Shown here: positions 33,017 to 46,063 of the stretch, in pieces
Layout of the letters: each line of letters starts with the position of its first letter
Position numbering within the stretch: the stretch's first letter is position 1
Assembly (NCBI GenBank): GCA_028023455.1
Contig: JAQFVV010006510.1
Span: forward strand, 587,750 to 651,749
Reading direction: 5' to 3'
DNA: 64,000 nt
DNA from: Epiperipatus broadwayi
Lineage: Eukaryota; Onychophora; Udeonychophora; Euonychophora; Peripatidae
The notes under the pieces: model-generated
Databases searched by the model: none
What the model was told of the DNA's origin: nothing
What the model saw: the letters and a program-made list of their open reading frames with translations, nothing else
Translations under genes and position numbers: made by a program

Positions 33017-35887
33017 GCCTTTTGGTTTATTCCATCTATAAACCAAATATAATAAAATGAAGTAATTGTGGATTTTTTTTTTTTTTTGCTATAAGAAAAG
33101 TTAAGTTTTATTTGAGAAAGTAATGGCTATATAGCTCAAAAGCAACATATATAGAGACAGTTTGTGTTTGTGTAGAATGTCTATTATTAAAGAGTTGATG
33201 AGAATTAAGATTGAATTGATTGTCAGTAGCTTTACTTAACAGTTTCTTTCTGGAGAATAGGTTTAAAGTTATAGGGTGTTATAGTGAATATTTAGGTTTA
33301 GGATTATCAAAATTATAATTGATTTTATGCTTGTAATTATAAGAGATTATGATGGATATTTTGTGTTCATATAATCTGAATAATAAGTTTTTATAACATG
33401 TTCTACAAAGGTATGTATGTGTGATACAGATATATGGGTTTTTTTTCTTTCCTTTATAGAAATTGATTAAATTATTATAAATGTAAATCTAAATAAGAAA
33501 TTATTTAGATCAAATGAATATAGCCTTTGTTTGACCAAAAAAGTGTTGGTAAGCTTATGTTTTTAATATATCTTCTTTAACTAATTTTCCATAAATTAAT
33601 TGACAATGTGTTAATTAAAGAGATCTGTTTTCAGATCAGACAAAGTTGTTAAAAAAGTAACACTTTAAAAAGAATCATTGTTCATTCTGAATGGGGATTT
33701 TTTAATTAGACATGAAGAGGAACCACTGGGGGGGGTAACATATGTTTTCTTTTTTCTCTTTATCCTATAAAAACTGAAAAAAGTAAATAGGAAAAAAGAA
33801 CTTTTGCTGATTGAGAACTGGGCTAACTAAATAAAATTAATATCTCTAAAGGTTTTTTTTTCAAAGTTTTTAAATTTTCTTTCTCAGAATTTAATAATGT
33901 ATTTAAGTTTTATAGTAGACCAAAATATGAATTTCTAATTCATCCATAAATGGTGCATATTTTTCTTTCCCTCAAGTCAATTATGAATGAGTCAACTTTT
34001 GATAAGACATTTTATACTAGATGCTACAACTTGTCCATCCTGCTTATTGCAAATTTATTGAAGGAGAGAACTGTCACACTTCGGTATGAAATTCATGTTA
34101 TAATAATTATTTGGCTGTTTAAAATTTGTTTAAAGAAATTGCAGCAAACTTCTGTAAAATGTTTAAAAAGTTAATTCATGTTGGTAATCAGAAACTGCTT
34201 GTTGTATATAATTGGAGCCTTTAAATGTAAAAGAAAAAGAAAGGGAAACAAGGTGAATTCAAATCCAGGAAGAAACTCATCAAATAGAAGATAACCAACA
34301 GAACTCTTTAAAAATTTATTGATTCTCCTGTAGCTACACTTTTGATTTAAAATAACTATCTATGTTTTTATCTATCTTGATTCAAATGACTGTCTGTGCT
34401 TCTATACACATTTAATTAAAATAACTGTCTGATATATAGCTATCTCAAGTAAAATGAACTGAATGTATTAATTGATTGATGGACAGTGGAAGAAAAAGAC
34501 ATTTAAAGAGACAATCTGTAATGCTGATATTTATTCTTTATTTTATTTCGTTTATATAATATGTCATTTTTTTGTTTTTTATTATATTTCATTTTGTTTA
34601 TATGCTATGTCACACTCTAATCACTAGATTATTTAATATTTTGTTTATGTTTAAAATGTTTAAGAAAAGAGAAAAAAACGATTTTGATACCATTTAAGTA
34701 TAAATGCTCACGTAAATTTAAATTTAAAAACAAAGAGAGAAATGATATAAATATTTTTTTATTATTCTTAACAAAATTTTAATTTGTGCTTAATAGTAAA
34801 TATGAAGAGTGAGGGGATGGTCATAAAACCCATAATTATGCTAAAGTATTGTTGATCTGTTGTTAATATAAATGTTAGGTATGTTGTTGGCTTGACTGTT
34901 TAAAATTGAAATAATTCATATATGTTTTGATTCGGGATTTGGTTAGTCTTTGTCATTTATTTAGGCTGTATTCAAGGTATGTACAGACATATATAAAGCT
35001 ATAAATGCTTGTCATTACTAACATAGTAATTCTACCATCCAATAGATGGGAAGGGGCTGTCTCATGATTTATATACCATGGCAGTCAGATATGACTAAGT
35101 TTCACTCCATTTATTTGTTAAGATAGGGAATTATTAATAAAGTTATTGTTTAAGTGTAGAAAATGTTTTGCATGCCAATATAGAGAATAGGTGTCTAAGA
35201 CGAGCTCTTTACATGATTCTGGATATTAAGAAAATATCTCTCTCTCTGGCTCAAATAAATAGTTTAAGTTTGAAGTTGATGTTGTTGTTTTTAATTTCCC
35301 TTACTAAGACATGGCTGTGTGCGCATTATAAATAATGCATGATGATGTGTGATATGAAGAGAGTTTTCTTATGTGGGACAGAATAAAATTGCCCTGAAAG
35401 GATAAGGCTTCAATCAGATGTATGTGTATGATGAAGAATGACAAAGATTTTAATTAATAAACTAACTGATCTGTGTTGATTTTTTTTGAATGATGGTAAA
35501 TTGATGTCGTCAAGCTGAATGGACATACTGACCTATTAAGATATACAGTCAAAAACATAAAGATGTGACAAGCATAAATGTAAAAGTGTGGGTTTTGAAT
35601 TTAAACCTATTTGCAAAATTAGTAGGGTAATTTTATGACATATTATCCTTCTTCATTAGAAATGTGAAAATTATTGCTTGATAAAATGTTTTAGAAATTT
35701 ATGATTATTTAACATTGCTAATTAGAATAATTGAAATGAATATATTATTTTGGAATAGTCCAATGGACAATATTTACAATAAAAAAAGGGGGGGGAGTAG
35801 AAATTTATAGGTTTTCTTTTCTTTCAAGATATAAGTTTTCTTAAAGCTAAAAATATAAGGAATTATGATTCTATGTGTGAGTGTTTG

Positions 35888-35889
<2 letters not shown>
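33017..35889. other. Intergenic sequence, no gene seen
   Basis: Moderately AT-rich, less repetitive than its neighbours. No frame above chance length and no structured repeats were recognised. Confidence 0.5.

Positions 35890-35925
<36 letters not shown>
35890..35925. repeat. (ATT)n microsatellite
   Basis: About 12 ATT units. Confidence 0.9.
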
Positions 35926-37411
35926 TAATTTATTTAATAAATGAATGGATCAGAACAATAAATAGGTCCTCCAGAAAATTAGTTAATTTAAACATGTATT
36001 CGAATCCTAGCCTTTAATAGATCAGAAGCATATATTTGTGCAACAATATTATAATTTAGTGTGTTTTTGTTTTAATCTTTATCATTATTATTTAATGTAA
36101 TAAAGTTTTATTATTGTTATAAGATTATATTGTGTTTTGATGTTTCAAATATTTCCAGAATCTATATATCCAGCACCTATATTTAAGGTAATATTAGTTC
36201 ATATTTAAATTTAATTATTCATTTTCTATTGGTAATTTATTTCCAAGATCGATTTGCAGTAGTCATTATTATATTGTTCCCATATTCGATTCACATAGTT
36301 AATTTTATATTGATAATTTATTTCCATGATTGATTTACAGTATGAATTTTATCTTGAATATTTATATTCGATTAACATATTTCATTGGTATAAGTCACTT
36401 TTATAAACTTCATTTTCACGTGGTTTATTTTATAATTAATTAATTTGCATCATCTGATTTTATGAATTATTTCCATACGTTACTCTCATAAGTAAATTTT
36501 GATAGATTTATCTGATTGATGTCCATGGTTTACTTCCATAGTTTACTTTAGCAAAATAAAAATATTAAGGTTATTAATTAAAAATAGATTAGAAATAGTA
36601 GAATAAAATGACAGGGAATAGTTGAGTTAAGTTTAACAAATTTAATCTTTTGATTCATTGTAATGTTGTTAATATTGGGAGCAGACATAAAATCCCTTCC
36701 TGCTCTCGGTGTTTAGAGTGATTCCCACTATTAAACTTGTTTTAAATTTTGTTTTAGCATATATGGGATCATATCCATTACAACATAATCACTTATATGG
36801 GCACTTCTTGACAGATCTAGACCTTGAGAAAGAGCAGTTCGAATATTAGTCTAAGAGCTAGTTTGGAAGTCAAGTAGCTTATTATAACAACATTATTATA
36901 CTATAATAAATTATTCTACTATTATAAAATAGGAATCATGAATTGATAGTTGATCTAAAGATATATGTGTGTTAGAGAAATAAGATTAGGAATTCTCAGA
37001 TTAGAGAACATAACACAGACATTCTGTGTTATATAATTGTAGCTATTGAAAGTGATAGATGCTGAGAACGAATAATAAAGTAATGGAATTAAATGGGGAG
37101 GTTTATTTGTGATAGATTTTATCTAATATTAAAGTAAATAATAATTTTATATTATGAACATAGATTGTGAGTTCTCGCATTAATTACTGATTTGTTTCCA
37201 GTCAGATATAAATGAGAACTGTATATAGTATTTTCTGTAGTTATCACTCGAGATCAGATATTTCTAATAAAGTTGTGGAAGAAAGTTGTCTCATTATTAT
37301 GAATTTTATAATAAATTTATCACGAAATATTTGCATGACTAATGCTAGGTTTGAAATTAAGACCACATAGATTGAATGGTTTTATTAATATTATTGTTAT
37401 TATTATAATAA
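35926..37411. other. Intergenic sequence with a weak 81-bp tandem repeat
   Basis: GGTAATTTATTTCCAAGATC (about 36230) recurs as GATAATTTATTTCCATGATT about 81 bases later, each followed by GATTT(G/A)CAGTA. Further diluted copies seem to reach 36540. Otherwise no gene is seen. Confidence 0.4.
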
Positions 37412-37643
37412 TGTGAAAGCTAAATACCTTCAAACAGATACGCTTTAAACATGCTTATGTGACGGCCAATCAGATGGAATAATGACATCACATGGGACTC
37501 TCAATTCTAAAACACAAACCAGAACTTTTAGAAAAAGATGGGACCCATCTTAATCTATGCCTCAATTTTATTTAAATAAGCCAGACTCAAGCATTTTGCA
37601 CTAAAAGTGTGAAGCTTAAATACCTTACACATTTAATCCACTA

Positions 37644-37731
<88 letters not shown>

Positions 37732-37897
37732 TAACAATGTGAAATCATCCGATTTACAATGAAGAAATATTTAAATCTAAAGAAATGATATTAATAAATG
37801 TAAATATATCAAATTTAAGTGTAAACAGATAATATTATAATAACATGAAGCTAAACACCTTCAAACAGATACACTTTAAAGATGCTTACGTGACGTT
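37412..37897. repeat. 50-bp direct repeats flanking a (TA)n-containing segment
   Basis: The words CCTTCAAACAGATACGCTTT (about 37427) and CCTTCAAACAGATACACTTT (about 37857) are parts of a direct repeat of about 50 bp (37412-37464 and 37842-37897), which ends in GTGACG in both. The 380-bp segment between holds an 80-bp TA array. This could be a duplicated flank of an insertion or a small LTR-like structure. Confidence 0.6.
37649..37728. repeat. (TA)n microsatellite
   Basis: About 80 bases of TA. Confidence 0.95.
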
Positions 37898-38128
37898 ATT
37901 ATTATTTTTTTAAGAGACAATTTTATTATTTTCTCCAGTATCTTCTATATCCTAAATTGACTGATGATGATGATCTCTGGTGGGCATTACAATTTATAGC
38001 TGCAATTTGGCACCCCCAGTATATTTGATCTTAAATTTAGTATAAAATTCAATTGACTAGCTACTTGAAATAAAAGAGAGTTTATTGAGGTTGAATAAGT
38101 GAAAGATTTTGTGGAGAAAGTTGAGGTG

Positions 38129-38130
<2 letters not shown>

Positions 38131-38212
<82 letters not shown>
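38131..38212. repeat. (TA)n microsatellite, two blocks
   Basis: Two TA runs separated by CATAATAT, directly abutting the start of the family X palindrome. Confidence 0.9.
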
Positions 38213-38217
<5 letters not shown>

Positions 38218-39290
38218 GGGTATGAGAACAGACTTTTACATGACCCACCACTCTTCACTCCATCTAATAACACTGATACACTTAAACATACATATATTGA
38301 AAAGATAAATAATCACCAATATACGTACTTTATGCTAAACCAGCAATCATCAGTTGGTCCAGATTATCATCTCTACACACATATATACCATAAGTGCTCA
38401 GATATATATTAAGATAGACAATCTTCATACTTTAATGGACAGGCTTCAATCTACTCCACACTCCAACTCTTAAACCGTCCATTCAATTGAAAATCTGATG
38501 ATGGAATGCTCAAAGGCCACCCTGAGGCTGAGATTATTGTCACACCCATGTTGACCTAACATCAATCTGAACCCCAGATGTACAGGACATAATCCATTAA
38601 ATACATATGCAAGGATGGTTAGACATCTCTATAATGTAATAACTGAAACACAGGCTTATTTATACCTGTGTCTATATATATATGTAATATTAGGGTATGA
38701 ACACAGACTTTAGATGGAGTGGAGAGTGGTGGGTCGTGTGAAAGTCTGTGCTCATACCCTAATATTACATATATATATATATAGACACTGGTATAAATAA
38801 GCCCGTGTTTTAGAATATTACATTATAGAGATGTCTGCCCATCCTTGCATATGTATTTAATGGATTATGTCCTGTACATCTGGGGTTCAGATTGATGTTA
38901 GATCAACATGGGTGTGACAATAATCTCAGCCTCAGGGTGGCCTTTGAGCATTCCATCATCAGATTTTCAATTGAATGGACGGTTTAAGAGTTGGAGTGTG
39001 GAGTAGATTGAAGCCTGTCCATTAAAGTATGAGGATTGTCTATCTTAATATATATCTGAGCACTTATGGTATATATGTGTGTAGAGATGATAATCTGGAC
39101 CAACTGATGATTGCTGGTTTAGCATGAAATATGTATAGAGGTGATTATTTATTTTTTCAATATATGTATGTTTAAGTGTATCAGTGTTATTAGATGGAGT
39201 GGAGAGTGGTGGGTCGTGTGAAAGTTCTGCGCTCATACCCTAATATTACATATATATAGACACAGGTATAAATAAGCCTGTGTTTCAGTT
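38213..39290. mobile_element. Family X palindromic element (two 500-bp arms)
   Basis: The left arm (38213-38712) and right arm (about 38735-39245) are near-identical inverted copies, joined close to 38715-38735. Shared words include ATTAGGGTATGAG, ACATGACCCACCACTC-type, CTAAACCAGCAATCATCAG, CACCCTGAGGCTGAGATTA and ACATATGCAAGGATGG. AACACAGGCTTATTTATACC (38646-38665) lies near the centre and its inverse lies at the right end (about 39264-39283). No transposase is encoded. Single arms or diverged foldbacks of the same family are at 11808, 15377 and 25240. Confidence 0.85.
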
Positions 39291-39554
39291 ATATATATAT
39301 ATATATTTATATAGTAACTAAATTATTTATGTGCGCAAATTATATAAGCCATTGTACCTAAATTATTAATGGGACTAGTGTTCAATTTAAACATTATAAC
39401 TCAGATATTAATTCAAACAAGTTGTCCTTAAAATCATTGTAGCCAAAATACATTGTAGCCAAAGTATTAATTATCAATCAAAAAAGCATTGTGACTTAAA
39501 TTAATTTCCACTTAAGATTTTTAATACATTGTAGCTAAAATATCATATCCACTT

Positions 39555-39602
39555 AATATTCTCACAGTATATATATATATATATATATATACTGTGAGAA
39601 TA

Positions 39603-39604
<2 letters not shown>
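39555..39604. repeat. Perfect hairpin with (TA)n loop
   Basis: AATATTCTCACAGTA and its exact inverse TACTGTGAGAATATT enclose a TA run. A second TA array follows immediately (about 39608-39638). Confidence 0.9.
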
Positions 39605-39638
<34 letters not shown>

Positions 39639-39640
<2 letters not shown>

Positions 39641-42600
39641 GTCTGTGTCTTGAGGGAGAAAAATGATGATGAGATAGATATAAATCAACTCCAAGATAGC
39701 AAATAATATCATAATAATAATAATTAGAAACTAGTCATTTCAGTTATCTGCTATCTGGCCTATTTCAAACCCTAGTTAGGCTGCCATTGTATCCTCAATA
39801 AACAAGTAGGAACACATTGTAACTTAAATAAACTATTAAGACATTATGACTTATAAAATAACATCAAGTGGGTGAGTACACTGGTAACCAAATGAAAATA
39901 CTACCTCAATAAATCCAACAGTAAATTTTACCCACTTTTATCTCTTGGTTTTATATTAAGTGAATACCTAAGTGAATAACAAAGGAATATGGAGTGAATA
40001 TGGTTTATCAGGGTGCCACTAGGCTATCTGAACCTAGACATAGTTATATTCTATAATCTTTTCAAATGTACTGGGTTTAAACGCCTTTGGTACCTTATTT
40101 TTAACAAAATGGAGGATTTTTGATTTTAGACCCACATCACCTTATGCACTAATATTAAGATAAACACAAAACATCCTTAAGCTATAGTGGTGTATACAAA
40201 ATGCTTCAGACAGAAATTATCTCTTAGATTTTAATATGCAAAATGCGTTTTAGTACTTTCATGAGTTTTAATAGCTCATATTACACTATTAATTTAGGGT
40301 GGAAATTTGCTCAACCTAGAATGATGTAGATGATAGAATGGTGGTTATTATAATATCATGAAATCACTATCTATCTATGGCCATTAAACATTTATCTTGC
40401 TCATTAATTGACAATGTGATGATGATGATGATGATGATGATGATACTGGTACTTCCATCCACAGCTTCAGAATTAAGCCTAACATGAAATTTAGTCTTTA
40501 GAAATTCATAACTATTTGGTTAATTTCAGTATATCTAGATTAGAACTTAAACAGTTAATATTCACCAGTGATGATGAATGATCACAACTAATAAAGAATA
40601 CTCTTAATGAAAATATATGCCTCATTTAATAAAACAAATGAACATTTGTTACTGCATTTCTAACATATATATATATATATAATTTAAAGATAGAAATTAA
40701 AAATTATATGACTAATAATAATAAATTATTATATTGAACTCACAAGATTAATATTAAATTCTTCCCCCTTTCCCGTAATGAATTGCTAAAATTCTCCATC
40801 CACAATAAAAATATTTCATATAAAAAAAAAAGAAACACACTTGGTGCACACATACTTTTATATCTTTATACATCTAAAGTTAACATATAAAGTAGAAAGA
40901 TTAATGAGAAAAAAAGTGTTAGTCAAATCGAAAAGAAAAAGATTTCCAGAAACAAGTTTTGAATTACTTATCTCCCCCCTCTCTACACTATTGAGATTTC
41001 TGCTCTTTAACTCAAAAAAAAAAAAAAAAAAAACAATCTAATATTTTTAATGCTGTATACCTATTATTCTCACATTCATATGCAATTATATACATGTGGC
41101 AAGTATTGTTATGTTACCATATATGTGTGTGTTTATTTCCATTATAATGAAAATATTATTTAAAAACAAATAATAATAATACAAACAAAAAAAAATCTTT
41201 TAATATTAACAAACATTTCATAAATATAGATTAATATACAATAATACCCTTTAGAAAACAAAATTCATCAACAAACGGGTATAATAATTTTAGCATACAT
41301 AAAATCATTAATCAAGCTTTTAGCTATTATTACTGAAGAAATTCTTGGTTTAACTCGGTTCACTGGAACAGTCTTTTTTAGTTTGAATTGAGGCTTGTAA
41401 TTCTTTTATGGTGATGATGATGATGAAGTTGTTTGCTTCAGTAAGAACCATTTGGCACTGGAAATGTTTCTGATTTTCCTATTCAGCATAATTCTTTTAG
41501 TAGATGAAGGATATCTGTTGTTCTCCTATTTATAATTTTGCTGGTGTTTAAACTCAGTCACTGAAATTGGAACTTGCATGGTTTCATACTTATCAGCAGA
41601 TTATTTATTTTCATTCAGCTTTTAATTGCAAGTGAATGTTTTCTTCTATTAAAAATATGGATGAGCAGTCAGTTTCTTCCAATTAATCATAAGGTGTAGG
41701 ATATTTTTGATTCAGACTTATTTTTTTATATGATGTGTCAGTTGTATAATGGGTCAACAAGCCCAAGATGAAACATATATAGATTTTTAACCTGCCATTT
41801 TATTCATATTAATGTTAAAAAAAATTTTTATATAAAAAAAAGACTTCAAATTGATATCTTGCAGAATTTAAAGCTTGTCTTTTCCCAGTTTCAATATTTA
41901 AAATCTCTTTTTCTAATTGACTTCCCAGGCTTTTTTATACATTTCTTTTTATTTTTAGCCAACTCATTTAATTAGACTGACCATGTGATTTTTCTTTAAC
42001 TGTTGGTAAAAATAAATAAATTGACAATAACATGATTTCTTCTTTTTTTTCACTATCATGACAAATTTTGCATCACTATGAAACTCCATCTCTTCTCTCT
42101 GATAATTTCCAGCTGGACCTTTGAGTCTTAAAAAATACAGATACAAACAAGAGGCCAAAATCTGTGAGTAAAAAAAATATTTTAAAAGAACTGTCTTTTT
42201 TTTTCAATATGTGTAAATGTAGATTTATTTGTGCAATACACACTCACACACACACTGTTATTCAAATCATTTATAAAAACTGGCTTATTAAAAAAATCTG
42301 AATGCTTCTTAGAAACTATACTTTTAATATTTAAAATTAAATCTTTATAACTTTTAAACCCAAATTATAACTATAAAAAAACAAAATAGAAATAGAGAAT
42401 AAAAATAGTAGAATTTAGCAAATGTAGATTAATTTTGAAGAAAGTTAATATTTAAAAAAATACGAAAATGACAAACTAAAATAGCTTGTACACAGACAAA
42501 ACTGCCTATATGTGTTATAACCTTACTTTTAAAAAGAACTATTGAATAATTTAAAGGTATGTACTACTCTTTTTGAGTTTTGTCAACACACAAAAAAATA

Positions 42601-42786
42601 AAGAACATAACTGTTTCCCCCACTCTCTTTCTGACTTAGGCTTTATAGAACTTGACCCTGTAGGGTTTAAAATTGGGTGACCTACAGCTTCCTTTCCTAT
42701 ATAAAAATATGATGATGATTTTTGGTTCCATATTTCCTTTCAGGCACTTGGCTACAAATTTAGTCATCGGCTAAATTAAAATGGGC

Positions 42787-42789
<3 letters not shown>
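39639..42789. other. Intergenic sequence with short microsatellites
   Basis: Holds a (GAT)n run at 40418-40444, a poly(A) tract near 41014 and short CA runs. No supported gene. Frames near 40841 and 41964 (minus) are low-complexity. Confidence 0.45.
40418..40444. repeat. (GAT)n microsatellite
   Basis: Nine GAT units. Confidence 0.9.

Positions 42790-42875
<86 letters not shown>
42790..42875. repeat. (TA)n microsatellite
   Basis: About 86 uninterrupted bases of TA. Confidence 0.95.
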
Positions 42876-42878
<3 letters not shown>

Positions 42879-43722
42879 AAATAAAGTTGAGATGACAAAA
42901 CTTCATCAAGCTGTAATATAATTAAATAATTCCACAACACTACTTTATAAAAATAAAGAATGGATTAGAAGAGCTACATTAAGCATTTCTATGTAAATAG
43001 AGCTACAAATTTGTAAAACATGTTGAAGCTTTAGAGTGGAATTAATATTGACACCAGTTGTAAATATGGCACATTTATCAAGATATTTATAGTAAAAATC
43101 ATAAGATTACATGATCTCATCTATTTTTAAATGTTTTTATTGATGTTGGAAAGTTAAAATCAAATTTTAAAATTGATATTTAATATACTTAAATTAAAAA
43201 GAATTGCTTGAAATTTAGTATACAAGTTTTTAATGTGAAGCTATTCTATATGAAACAGTAATGTTTTAGTAGGTCATCCAGTTTCTTAGATATGGGACAG
43301 AGAGGAAGCAAACAATAAAATTATTTAATCTTTTTTATATCACAATTAAATTTTTATAGAACTTTCATTTGTTTAAAATAATGCATGTAAGAGTGTAGCT
43401 ATTGAGATTGTTTTCTTTCAGTGTAATAACATTTTATAACATTTTAATATCAATATTAAATAAATCAAGTTCAATATAATTTATTCAAATTCTGTACATT
43501 TATTTAAAATCTCTATCAAAATGATTGTAAACATTAAAATTTAAAATAGATGCCTTAGTTGTTTAGATATGAGGGTTATGAATGTTTTAAATAATGATCA
43601 ATAGTTTTTTGTTACAAATTAGAAAGTTGTTTTTTTAAATAAAATAAAAACTCAAACAATTTTCAACAGAAAGATTTCTTACAGATTATGTACACATACT
43701 AAATATTATATATACTTAAAGA

Positions 43723-43778
<56 letters not shown>

Positions 43779-44019
43779 TATATATATAAGTGTGTGTGTG
43801 TGTGGAATTGATTTTAAAAAAATATACATATTAAATTCATTTACCATATATTTTTATAAGTGGATTTTTACAATAAAAAATTTCAATCTGAAACAAATAT
43901 GTTTACTACTTATCACTTAAAAGAATATTTCATATTTTTATACAGTTATATAGTCATATATTATCATGTACACATAGTAAATAGGATATAAACATTAGTG
44001 AGAGATATATACTGTAAAA

Positions 44020-44100
<81 letters not shown>

Positions 44101-45678
44101 CAAGTTTTATAATTCAAAATATATGGTTAGATTTATTTTAAAAAAAAATCAAATAAACAAGAATAGTCAAAAAGTTATAATTAATTAAGTAGTAGTTTTA
44201 AAACGTAATTTTAAAAATAAAAAAAAAGTATTGCATTGTATTTTCTTGGAAAACAGAATAAACCTTTGCCTTGTGTATAGGGTAAATAAAGATTTATAAA
44301 CTCTCTCATTTTTAAAGAAAATTCTCCTTTGTTATAAATTAAAAATAAATAAATTACAGTAAGCAAATGTAAAAAAAGAATAAAAAATACTTAATTAATT
44401 TGGAATGCTAGCAAGCTGGCTGATTGAATTAATTAAAAGAAAGACATGTATACTATCTCATAAAAGTCATAGATTAGTCTAAGAAAAGATTAGGTGAAAG
44501 CAAATGCAAAAATCAATTAGATAAAACAAAATGTAAAATTATATTAAAAATAGACTTAAGTTACACTCAAAATGAAAAAGTAATGATAAGAAATTAAACA
44601 ATGCAAGAGAAAAAGTATGTTAAGTCACTATGGTCTATTGTTATTTAGTCAAATTTGCAATCTGTTAGAACATTCCATTCTAGAGTCTGTAAATCAGTCT
44701 CGTCTGCATTTTCTGATTGAATCTTTCCAACTTTTATTTTGTGGTAGAAGTAATTTTGTCTAAAATCTGTAATTCAGTCTGGTATTCAATCTGTAAGTCA
44801 GTTATGATTATTATTATTATTGAGTTCAGACAGAAATTAAGAAACTATAAATGTAGCCATAAGCCAATCAATTACAGCTATGGTCAACATCAATGCAAAA
44901 GCTGTAGATCTAGCAATATGCAGTGCTAGATTATAAAAAACAGTGTTTGGCAACTTCAAGTCCCAGTTCTCAGCAAAATAAACTATACTGAACTGGAGTC
45001 AATGCCTCCAAAATTTTTATGCCCTAAAGAACATGCTCCAAAGAAATAATGACAATTCCTGGAACCATTGATGGAGACCAAAACGCCAACCCATTGGAAA
45101 CTGACAATCATGAAAACCTAGGTAAAGTTATATTGATACTTATCCATAAACACTTGTATATTTATTTTAAATGAATTTTAGTTAACAAAGGGCTATTATA
45201 AAATTTAGCCATAAACAATTTATATTTCTTTATGTGAAATATTATATTGTTATATTGTATTACATATGTGTGGGCTTGAATAAATATTGTTTGCCTAGTT
45301 ATTATCTATTCTCTTTCTCTCTTGTCACTGTGTCACTATTAATTTAAGAGTATAGACATTTTATGTGTTAAATAAATGTGCTTGACCATGATTAAGAGTA
45401 TGATCTTGTCTGGGATATGTTTGAGTTTGATCCTCAAGACAAATAAAATGCTTTGGATGGTAGGTGTTTGTTCCAGCAGTCAAGGTGAGCCATGATCAGC
45501 AAATAATGTCATATTGCTTTGTGTACTTTGATCTGTCCATGGGCAACAGTGATGGTTATGCTATTAATAGTATTCTCCCCTCTGCATGAAGGGCTGGTCC
45601 ATTACCATAATATTAATTTTTTTTTATAAAAAGTATTTAAACATAGTTAATATGGTTATTATTCTGAGGGACCCAGTT

Positions 45679-45680
<2 letters not shown>
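42876..45680. other. Intergenic sequence with TA arrays
   Basis: TA arrays lie at 43723-43788 (followed by TG units) and 44023-44099. The piece 44640-45130 is less AT-biased, and its 70-codon frame (44717-44929) ends in a Cys-rich tail (QCKSCRSSNMQC), but I recognise no family and do not call it a gene. Confidence 0.4.
44023..44099. repeat. (TA)n microsatellite
   Basis: About 77 bases of TA. Confidence 0.95.

Positions 45681-45732
<52 letters not shown>
45681..45732. repeat. (TA)n microsatellite
   Basis: About 52 bases of TA. Confidence 0.95.
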
Positions 45733-45734
<2 letters not shown>

Positions 45735-45796
45735 ACTATAAGGATCCAAACATTTTAAGTACAATTTAGTTGTATATTTTCATTTACTGTACCAAA

Positions 45797-45816
45797 AATT
45801 GTTTCTTCCACCCAAT

Positions 45817-45821
<5 letters not shown>
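45797..45821 (+). repeat. 25-bp direct repeat, left flank of the PLE palindrome
   Basis: It begins AATTGTTTCTTCCACCC and matches 49003-49027 with one mismatch in 25. The two copies bracket the inverted PLE pair and its microsatellites, as a target-site duplication would. The right copy is also the end of a foldback element (49003-49196). Confidence 0.7.

Positions 45822-45868
<47 letters not shown>
45822..45868. repeat. (TA)n next to the PLE insertion
   Basis: TA run just inside the left direct repeat. PLEs are known to sit often beside simple repeats. Confidence 0.9.
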
Positions 45869-45874
<6 letters not shown>

Positions 45875-45965
45875 GTTTGATATCTGTATTCGTTTCACAA
45901 TATATGTAATATACAAATCAATATATATATCAAAATACAGTACAATTTATATAAATTATATTCTT

Positions 45966-46013
45966 TTAGAAGTACTTTCGACTATACACTTTGTAGTCTT
46001 TATCAACTATATA
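45966..46013 (-). ncRNA. Hammerhead-like motif, left PLE family 2 copy
   Basis: Minus strand: TATAG-TTGATAAA-GACTA...TAGTC-GAAA-GTACTT-CTA. Stem II is a clean 5-bp GACTA/TAGTC and GAAA is exact. The CUGANGA core is changed (TTGATAA). Stem III would be the self-complementary AGTACT, again suited to pairing between two copies. Confidence 0.45.
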
Positions 46014-46063
46014 ACGTTGAATAATCAAAACGAGACAACCCTTAACAATACCTATAGTTCAAT

